A DNA stretch of 20,338 bases, from contig CAZLDQ010000102.1 in assembly GCA_964558295.1 (NCBI GenBank), forward strand, positions 1 to 20,338, written 5' to 3'. Shown here piece by piece: positions 8,581-20,338 of this stretch. Under the pieces are notes generated by a model that was not told the DNA's origin, did no database searches, and was given only the letters and a program-made list of their open reading frames with translations. The stretch comes from JBDKTH01 sp964558295. Its GTDB lineage: Bacteria; Planctomycetota; Planctomycetia; Pirellulales; Thermoguttaceae. The first letter of the stretch is position 1, and each line of letters opens with the position of its first letter. Made by a program: the position numbers and the translations under genes.

Positions 8581-10362
8581 CTATTTCACCAGGGCCAGCG
8601 GGCGGTCCTTGGCGATCTGGTGGAAGACCTCGCGCAACTGCGCCGAGTAGTCCTGGACTGCTGCCGAGCCTGGGATGTTGAAGTGCACGCTCTTGGTGAG
8701 ATTTGCGATCTCTTGCATCAATTCCACATCCGCATCACACCCCAAGCTGATCGTCGCAACCGGATACCCTTTGCTGGCGGCCAATTGAGCCTGTTGGAGG
8801 GTATACTCGCGAGCATAGGACTCATTATAGGGGACGTTCGCGTTGCCATCGGTGATCAGGACCACCATCTTGAACGCCCCCTTGCGGGCGTGGGCGTCCA
8901 ACTCCTGGATGCCACTGGCAAGGCCGGCGCCGATGTTTGTCGAGTAATTGTAGTGGCCTGCCTGACGGTGCTGGACGGTATCCTCGATGACGTTGAACCT
9001 GTCGGTCAGAGTCTGCTCCAGAATAGCCGTCGCATTCGAGGAGTTGTAGATCACCAATCCGACACGGTCGTCACAGTCGACCTCTTGAATGTAATCGAGG
9101 AACAAGGCCACGGCATCCTTGACGGCGGTAATCGGCTGGACCCGTCCTTTCCAGAGATCCGGGGTTTCCCAATGTCCGGCCCTCTTGTCGAGCCAGTAGT
9201 TGATCATCGTCAGAAATCCGTACTTCTTGCGATATCCCGTGGAATACACGGTGCTGTCGGACTTCACATAGTTGATATACTCATCCCAACTGCCAACCGG
9301 GTAGGGATACGCGATACTGTTCAGCCCAAAGGTCTGCTTAATGACGGTCGCGGTGTCCTCGAAGCGTTCCCCATAGCCCGGGCCTTCGCCGCTTTCATTA
9401 GCGCCCGATTTGACCCAAACCGTATCGATTCGAGTGCTGGAACCACCGGGAGGGAAGGCCCCCGTGGTGCCGCTTAAGCCGTCATATTTGTAGGTGGAGC
9501 CGTTGCTATACCGAATGACGACGTTGGAAAGCTCCTTCGTCGAGGTCACATAGACATCCCGGCTGCGGAACGTCACGGTGATCTGAGGCTGGCTGCTGCT
9601 GGTCGGAGGTTTGCCAACCACGGTCAGATACTGCGGAGTGAACTGAAGCGTGCCGTACGCGGGCGACCCTAAATCCTCGTAAATCTCCGCCAGGTTGTTT
9701 TCCACGATCGATCGGTTGGCCTCGCCGTATTCTTTAATTCTCAGCAACTGGCTGTCGAAGTTCATCGATCGGGAGAAATCGAGGACCAGAACGATATCTC
9801 GCGGCTGAAAACGGGCAATCGATTCGGCCGAAAGGCTGAAGCTATTCACGCCCAAGGCCTTGGCAAAGAACAGCGGAGCGTCATTGTGCCTCGCCACGAC
9901 GCGAAGCGTCGACGGCAGATCGTCGCTCTGAGTGAAGGTGCGGGTATCCGAGTCCCAGTGCCCCCATTCAACCTGGAAATTCTGGCGGTTCTGCCCGAGC
10001 AACGTGCCAACGTAATTCATCCAAGCCGGATCGCTTGGAAGAATTTGGTTCCCCCTTTCGTCTTGAGCCGCATAGGTGCGGCCACCAGTCGGATTACGGG
10101 CCAAGTACTCGAACGCGTGAAGCTCCGCCTCCTCATGACCGTCGACCAGGGAGCCTGCTCCCGCCAAGGCTGCGGCATCGGTCGCCCGCTTGAGCTCCGA
10201 TTGCACGTTCATGATGTAGCCCAAGTCCACCGCATAAGCGAGGAGGCCCATCAGAAACACCATCAAAAAGGCTGAGAGAACCAGAATGGAACCCCGCCGG
10301 TTGCGGAAGTGCAAAGGCTTCCGGAGAACCCGGCGACACCGAGTCAAGAGGAGCGTAGACAT
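8581..10362 (-). CDS. TadG-like pilus-assembly protein with von Willebrand A domain carrying a large insertion
   Basis: A 593-residue membrane-anchored protein. Residues 22-75 are a Tad N-terminal module: RRGSILVLSAFLMVFLMGLL is a membrane helix, then AVDLGYIMNVQSELKRATDAAALAGA, typical of TadE/TadG-like proteins. The VWA domain begins at DIVLVLDFSRSMNFD with MIDAS residues D195, S197 and S199. Its remaining MIDAS positions come only much later, T475 (YSTNIGAG) and D505 (VVLITDGNAN), because about 200 residues (205-410) are inserted after the first motif. The insertion holds a beta-rich stretch (PQITVTFRSRDVYVTST, VVIRYSNGSTYKYDG) and a GPGYGERF segment. I chose the ATG at 10362 over one 13 codons upstream because AGGA precedes it at about 7 bases and the Tad motif then follows directly. 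No other tad gene is nearby, so a role in pili is inferred from the family only; metal-dependent adhesion is the alternative. Confidence 0.8.
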   Translation of the reverse strand: MSTLLLTRCRRVLRKPLHFRNRRGSILVLSAFLMVFLMGLLAYAVDLGYIMNVQSELKRATDAAALAGAGSLVDGHEEAELHAFEYLARNPTGGRTYAAQDERGNQILPSDPAWMNYVGTLLGQNRQNFQVEWGHWDSDTRTFTQSDDLPSTLRVVARHNDAPLFFAKALGVNSFSLSAESIARFQPRDIVLVLDFSRSMNFDSQLLRIKEYGEANRSIVENNLAEIYEDLGSPAYGTLQFTPQYLTVVGKPPTSSSQPQITVTFRSRDVYVTSTKELSNVVIRYSNGSTYKYDGLSGTTGAFPPGGSSTRIDTVWVKSGANESGEGPGYGERFEDTATVIKQTFGLNSIAYPYPVGSWDEYINYVKSDSTVYSTGYRKKYGFLTMINYWLDKRAGHWETPDLWKGRVQPITAVKDAVALFLDYIQEVDCDDRVGLVIYNSSNATAILEQTLTDRFNVIEDTVQHRQAGHYNYSTNIGAGLASGIQELDAHARKGAFKMVVLITDGNANVPYNESYAREYTLQQAQLAASKGYPVATISLGCDADVELMQEIANLTKSVHFNIPGSAAVQDYSAQLREVFHQIAKDRPLALVK

Positions 10363-10438
10363 AAGGTGTCCTTCATGCGGCCGAGCGGCCAAAACGCACA
10401 AACAGGCGCGAACTGCATTGAGAGGAGGCGGTATATGA

Positions 10439-10503
10439 ACTATAGCTCAAGAATACTACCGTGACGGAGTGGTGCGCAAAAAGCGACCAATCGTCCGACC
10501 AAT
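10439..10503 (-). promoter_or_regulatory. Possible promoter and direct-repeat operator upstream of the TadG-like gene
   Basis: On the minus strand TATAGT (10439-10444) could be a -10 element about 75 bases before the TadG-like start. Upstream of it are two copies of CGACCAAT (plus strand 10484-10491 and 10496-10503) with a period of 12 bases, a spacing seen in some activator sites. No good -35 was found, so this is weak. Confidence 0.2.
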
Positions 10504-10625
10504 GGCCAGCCCCCCCGACCCATTAGACACCAGCACGAAGAACCGGCATCGGGCGTCCCCACCACAGAAGTACACAACCGCAACGCAACACCTTTTGCCC
10601 AATCAAGGGCCCGACGCCGTGCAGC

Positions 10626-10688
10626 AAGAAAAACAACCGTGCAGGCATCCCGTCACCGTTGAATCGGTCGGGAAGGAGGCCTGCACGG
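10626..10688 (-). terminator. Intrinsic terminator of the DUF1080 gene
   Basis: CCGTGCAGGC (10637-10646) and GCCTGCACGG (10679-10688) form a perfect 10-bp stem. Further pairs lie inside it (TCCCG 10648-10652 with CGGGA 10669-10673; ACCG 10655-10658 with CGGT 10665-10668). Read on the minus strand the stem is followed by TTGTTTTTCTT, so it terminates minus-strand transcripts coming from the DUF1080 gene, whose stop is 38 bases away. It shields the downstream TadG-like gene, which must use its own promoter within 10402-10625. Confidence 0.8.
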
Positions 10689-10725
10689 CGAATGGTTAGG
10701 TTTCGTTCAAAGAAGCCAGTGGCCG

Positions 10726-11343
10726 TTACGGCAATTCCTTGATCCGCACATTCCGGAACCAGACTTTCATCGGCGGGCCAGCATGGAGTTGGAAGGCAAT
10801 CACGCCTTCCTTGGCCCCTTTATCGCTTTTCTCCGTGTAGTCAACGGTGGTGTAACCGTTCAACTCGAACTTGAGGCTCGGCCCATTGCAGGTAATCGTA
10901 TACTCGTTCCAGTCGTCGGACTTGACGTGCTTGGCCACTTCCGCCGGATCCACATCGACCAGAATGCCGCGTCCCCGCTCTTCATACAGGATGCCCATGT
11001 AACGCTTCTCCGCGATATCGGCCTGGTATCCTGCCACGACATAATCCGGCCGCTGTTCACTTCGCACCTGGACACCCGAGTTGTGGTTGCGTAGCTTGAA
11101 CTCAACCTTAAGAACAAAATTCTTGTAGCTCTTTGTCGTTGCCAGAAACGTATTATGCGGCACCTTCTTGGCGTCGCTCGAACCGACAATGGCGCCGTCT
11201 TCCACACTCCAAAAACTCGAATCCCCCTGCCAGCCCGCAAGCGTCTGGCCGTCAAACAGCGGAACAAACCCTTCCTCTGCCTTGGCGATTGTCGAAAGGG
11301 CCCCCAGGACCATCAGGCAGCAAACAGCAGGAAACATACGCAT
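10726..11343 (-). CDS. Secreted DUF1080 / 3-keto-disaccharide hydrolase-domain protein
   Basis: This 205-residue protein has a signal peptide (MRMFPAVCCLMVLGALSTIAKA, cleavage expected before EEGFVPLF) and one DUF1080 domain, a concanavalin-like jelly roll now named 3-keto-disaccharide hydrolase. Family landmarks are GFVPLFDGQTLAGWQ, WSVEDGAIVGSS, the central beta-strand block NFVLKVEFKLRNHNSGVQVR, GYQADI, WNEYTITCNG and the closing PPMKVWFRNVRIKEL. Planctomycetes carry many paralogues that act outside the cytoplasm on glycans or 3-keto-sugars; the substrate of this one is unknown. The start at 11343 follows TGGAG at a spacing of 9-10 bases; an ATG two codons later is also possible. Its 5' leader contains a 12-codon ORF ending 15 bases before this start, and a strong terminator follows the stop, so it is monocistronic apart from that ORF. 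Confidence 0.85.
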   Translation of the reverse strand: MRMFPAVCCLMVLGALSTIAKAEEGFVPLFDGQTLAGWQGDSSFWSVEDGAIVGSSDAKKVPHNTFLATTKSYKNFVLKVEFKLRNHNSGVQVRSEQRPDYVVAGYQADIAEKRYMGILYEERGRGILVDVDPAEVAKHVKSDDWNEYTITCNGPSLKFELNGYTTVDYTEKSDKGAKEGVIAFQLHAGPPMKVWFRNVRIKELP

Positions 11344-11358
11344 GGTGCGGACTCCAGG

Positions 11359-11397
11359 TTAACACAGGTTGCTGAGAATTCGAGTATAGATCACCAT
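11359..11397 (-). CDS. Possible 12-residue leader peptide (MVIYTRILSNLC)
   Basis: The minus strand has an ideal ribosome-binding site, GGAGG, 8 bases before an ATG that opens a 12-codon ORF ending in TAA. The stop is only 15 bases upstream of the DUF1080 ATG, and the DUF1080 Shine-Dalgarno lies in that spacer. The ribosome site of the leader is better than that of the main gene. This could be translational coupling or attenuation control; chance is also possible because the ORF is so short. Confidence 0.35.
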   Translation of the reverse strand: MVIYTRILSNLC

Positions 11398-11630
11398 GGT
11401 AGTTTCCTCCAAGGCGAGACTGCAAGCTTTTCGTAGGCCTCCTCGACTGCAATATGCAAAACACAAAGCACTCCACCCGTTCTGGGGGGACGCACGCCGA
11501 ACCCGATGGTTCACCCTCGGCGAGCATCCCAGCGCGAAACCGAAGGTCCGCCGCGGCAAACGGTCAGAGGCTTCGTTCGACGCACCTCGTTACCGCTAGC
11601 GATCCCCATTCGACAGGAAACCCAGGTCGC

Positions 11631-12113
11631 ATGCGTATCGGCATTCTCAGCGACACGCACGGACATCTTCCACGGGCCCTACTGGCGGTCGAGCAGTTGG
11701 CCCATCTTGAAGTCGATCTCGTCATTCACTGCGGCGACATCGGCTCGCCGACCATCATCGACCTTTTCGCCTCTTGGCCGACGCATTTCGTATTCGGCAA
11801 TGTCGACGACCCGCAAACGCTGCGCAAACTAATCGCCCAGGCGGGCCAGACCTGTCATGAGCGATTTGGACAGCTCAGACTCCACGGGAAACGAATCGCG
11901 TTTCTCCACGGCGACGACCATCGATTGCTTCGTGAAACGACCGAAAGCGGACACTGGAATCTGGTTTGCTGCGGCCATACGCATCGAGCCACCATCGCCG
12001 AACACAACCATGTGCTGGTCGTCAACCCCGGTGCGCTCTATCGAACGACGCAACCGTCCGTCGCCGTGGTCGATTTGCCGTTCCTGACGGCCCGTATCGT
12101 CACAATCCCCTAA
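11631..12113 (+). CDS. YfcE/MJ0936-type metallophosphoesterase
   Basis: A cytoplasmic 160-residue calcineurin-like phosphoesterase with the full two-metal site: SDTHG (D8, H10), HCGDIGS (D36), FGNVDD (N57), FLHGDD (H93) and CGHTHRA (H116, H118). Length and motif spacing match the YfcE/MJ0936 group of small phosphodiesterases, which hydrolyse model phosphodiesters; natural substrates are mostly unknown. The ORF is open to 11454, but the ATG at 11631 puts RIGILSDTH right at the N-terminus, as in the family; a weak AGG lies 5 bases upstream. It is divergent from DUF1080 across 233-287 bases and its TAA lies only 10 bases from the stop of the convergent RimI-type gene, with no room for a separate terminator. 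Confidence 0.85.
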   Translation: MRIGILSDTHGHLPRALLAVEQLAHLEVDLVIHCGDIGSPTIIDLFASWPTHFVFGNVDDPQTLRKLIAQAGQTCHERFGQLRLHGKRIAFLHGDDHRLLRETTESGHWNLVCCGHTHRATIAEHNHVLVVNPGALYRTTQPSVAVVDLPFLTARIVTIP

Positions 12114-12123
12114 CGGGCAGTCC

Positions 12124-12645
12124 TTAACCTGCCAGCCGGGAAATACGATTGCCCGGTTCGGTGAGACCGAGCTGATCGGCGCGGAAACGATACTGCATCA
12201 GATAGGCGTCTTCCGGCGTGTCTTCGTAGAAACTGCGTAGCACCGACACTGCGCGGAACCCAGCGGCACGGAAGAAAAGCTGTGCAGGAAGGTTCGTTTC
12301 GCGAACCTCCAACGTAATCCGAGTCCGTCGTTGGGCCGAGAGTTTGCCGATGAGCTTGGCGATCATCTGCGTACCTACGCCGCGACGGCGATACTCTGTG
12401 GCGACGGCGAAATTCAGCACCTGGATGCGGTTCTTACTCAACTCATAGATCATGAACCCGACGACCCGGTCGTCATGTTCGGCCACCATGCCGATGCAAT
12501 TGCGCTGTCGAAGGCAGCGGATAAAATCCTCTTCACTCCAAGGAAACTCGAAGCTCTCTTGTTCAATTGTGAGAACTTCGGGCATGTCGCGACGAATCAT
12601 CCAACGAATATGGACTCGCACTTCCTGCTTCTGATCAGAACTCAT
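12124..12645 (-). CDS. rimI: RimI-type GNAT N-acetyltransferase (ribosomal protein S18 alanine acetyltransferase-like)
   Basis: A 173-residue GNAT protein. IRWMIRRDMPEVLTIEQESF...PWSEEDF (13-41) is the usual RimI N-terminal region with the F-PW-x-E signature, VLNFAVATEYRRRGVGTQMI (77-95) contains the acetyl-CoA pyrophosphate loop RRRGVGT, and LEVRETNLPAQLFFRAAGF (112-130) is the RimI beta5-alpha4 segment. RimI acetylates the N-terminal alanine of S18. By alignment with Salmonella RimI, E113 matches the catalytic glutamate (Glu103), but the position of the general-acid tyrosine (Tyr115) is F125 here. The ATG at 12645 follows AAGGAGG at 6-7 bases and overlaps by four bases (ATGA) the stop of a 31-residue ORF. 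A related protein-acetylating GNAT is possible given the Phe. Confidence 0.75.
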   Translation of the reverse strand: MSSDQKQEVRVHIRWMIRRDMPEVLTIEQESFEFPWSEEDFIRCLRQRNCIGMVAEHDDRVVGFMIYELSKNRIQVLNFAVATEYRRRGVGTQMIAKLIGKLSAQRRTRITLEVRETNLPAQLFFRAAGFRAVSVLRSFYEDTPEDAYLMQYRFRADQLGLTEPGNRISRLAG

Positions 12646-12737
12646 GCTGGCCTCCTTCCTTGTCGGCCCGTCACAACCTGCATGCGGCGCAACTGGTGCA
12701 CCATGACCCCGGCATGTTCAATGTGCCGTTCCGCCAT
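12642..12737 (-). CDS. Possible 31-residue small ORF coupled to rimI
   Basis: On the minus strand an ATG at 12737 opens MAERHIEHAGVMVHQLRRMQ and further residues, ending with a TGA that overlaps the rimI ATG (ATGA). The composition is helical and rich in His, Arg and Gln, and the first part looks more protein-like than a random frame. The same frame runs 12 codons further upstream without an ATG or GTG. AGGA lies only about 1 base before the ATG, so initiation would be weak. It resembles small basic-helical bacterial proteins with an AERHI start, but I cannot name a family. It could be a coupled leader, a gene remnant or chance. Confidence 0.3.
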   Translation of the reverse strand: MAERHIEHAGVMVHQLRRMQVVTGRQGRRPA

Positions 12738-13001
12738 GTCCTGAACTTCGTGTAACGTGACGAAGCAGGGGCGTTAACGTCGGCGGATACCCTATCAAAA
12801 GGCTGCCCGTTTGCCAAGACGAAATGCGGCTGAACTGTGGTGCAGGAGAAGGCAACGGTCGTACCCCGGGCGGCCGATGATAGCATCGACCTGGTAAGTC
12901 GTGGTAGAAGTCGATTGTCTTCCTTTCACTTATCGACCATTTCGGCCTCGTGCGCTCGCTTTGAAGCAGTGCGACCTCCCTTTTTCTGGCCAACCGGCAA
13001 G
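12738..13001. other. Intergenic region between rimI and the giant gene
   Basis: About 380 bases separate the rimI start from the giant gene's stop, and apart from the small ORF next to rimI no gene is seen. On the minus strand TATCAT (12877-12882, within TGCTATCAT) is a plausible extended -10 for a rimI transcript, but lacks a clear -35. An inverted repeat CTTCGT/ACGAAG (12746-12751 with 12760-12765) lies just upstream of the small ORF and could fold in the leader. Confidence 0.3.
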
Positions 13002-13024
13002 AATGGCCTTGACATGAGGCCATT
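13002..13024 (-). terminator. Hairpin directly after the giant gene's stop
   Basis: AATGGCCT (13002-13009) and AGGCCATT (13017-13024) form a perfect 8-bp stem with a 7-base loop, beginning one base after the TAG of the giant gene. No T-run follows on the minus strand, so it is either a Rho-assisted end or an mRNA-stabilising structure. Confidence 0.45.
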
Positions 13025-13025
13025 G

Positions 13026-20338
<7,313 letters not shown>

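Noticed and set aside
10363..10435. Short minus-strand ORF MQFAPVCAFWPLGRM... overlapping the TadG-like start
   Set aside because: No Shine-Dalgarno precedes it (CCTCCTCTCA is the wrong sense) and it extends into the TadG-like gene in another frame.
12671..12886. Minus-strand 71-residue ORF upstream of rimI
   Set aside because: Composition looks random, no ribosome site, and the better candidate in this region is the shorter ORF in another frame that abuts the rimI start.

Overview
The window looks like one bacterial metagenome scaffold, most likely from a planctomycete of the Pirellulales type. This is inferred from gene content: a secreted DUF1080 (3-keto-disaccharide hydrolase) protein, a ceramidase-like protein, DUF4954, a TadG-like von Willebrand protein with a large insertion, a Ski2-like helicase and a giant secreted membrane protein, all in GC-rich DNA. 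Assembly marks are plain: two 10-N placeholders (1997-2006 and 19042-19051) and a terminal run of 50 G that is almost certainly an artefact. No rRNA, tRNA, CRISPR, transposase or phage gene was seen.

Layout. Positions 1-3256 (+) are one continuous reading frame apart from the first gap. It begins inside a ceramidase-like protein and changes at about 1183 into a DUF4954 beta-helix protein. A GT-C glycosyltransferase follows on the minus strand (3428-5068). It is divergent from a Ski2-like DExH helicase (5316-7670), which is followed by a hairpin-rich stretch ending in a textbook intrinsic terminator. A small secreted CAP-domain protein (8075-8491, +) converges on a TadG-like VWA protein (8581-10362, -). 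Upstream of that lies a secreted DUF1080 protein (10726-11343, -) with its own terminator and a 12-codon leader ORF. A YfcE-type phosphoesterase (11631-12113, +) converges with a RimI-type acetyltransferase (12124-12645, -), whose start overlaps the stop of a 31-residue ORF. From 13026 to the right end the minus strand is a single giant gene, broken only by the second gap and cut at its 5' end.

The genes do not form one pathway. Several are envelope or secreted proteins (glycosyltransferase, CAP, TadG-like, DUF1080, the giant protein); the helicase, phosphoesterase and RimI are cytoplasmic housekeeping proteins. Most are monocistronic in alternating orientation.

The most notable things are: the giant protein is a head-to-tail duplication of two signal-plus-ectodomain-plus-membrane units; the ceramidase/DUF4954 join, which may be a chimera; the structured stretch after the helicase; and two very short ORFs placed directly upstream of DUF1080 and rimI.
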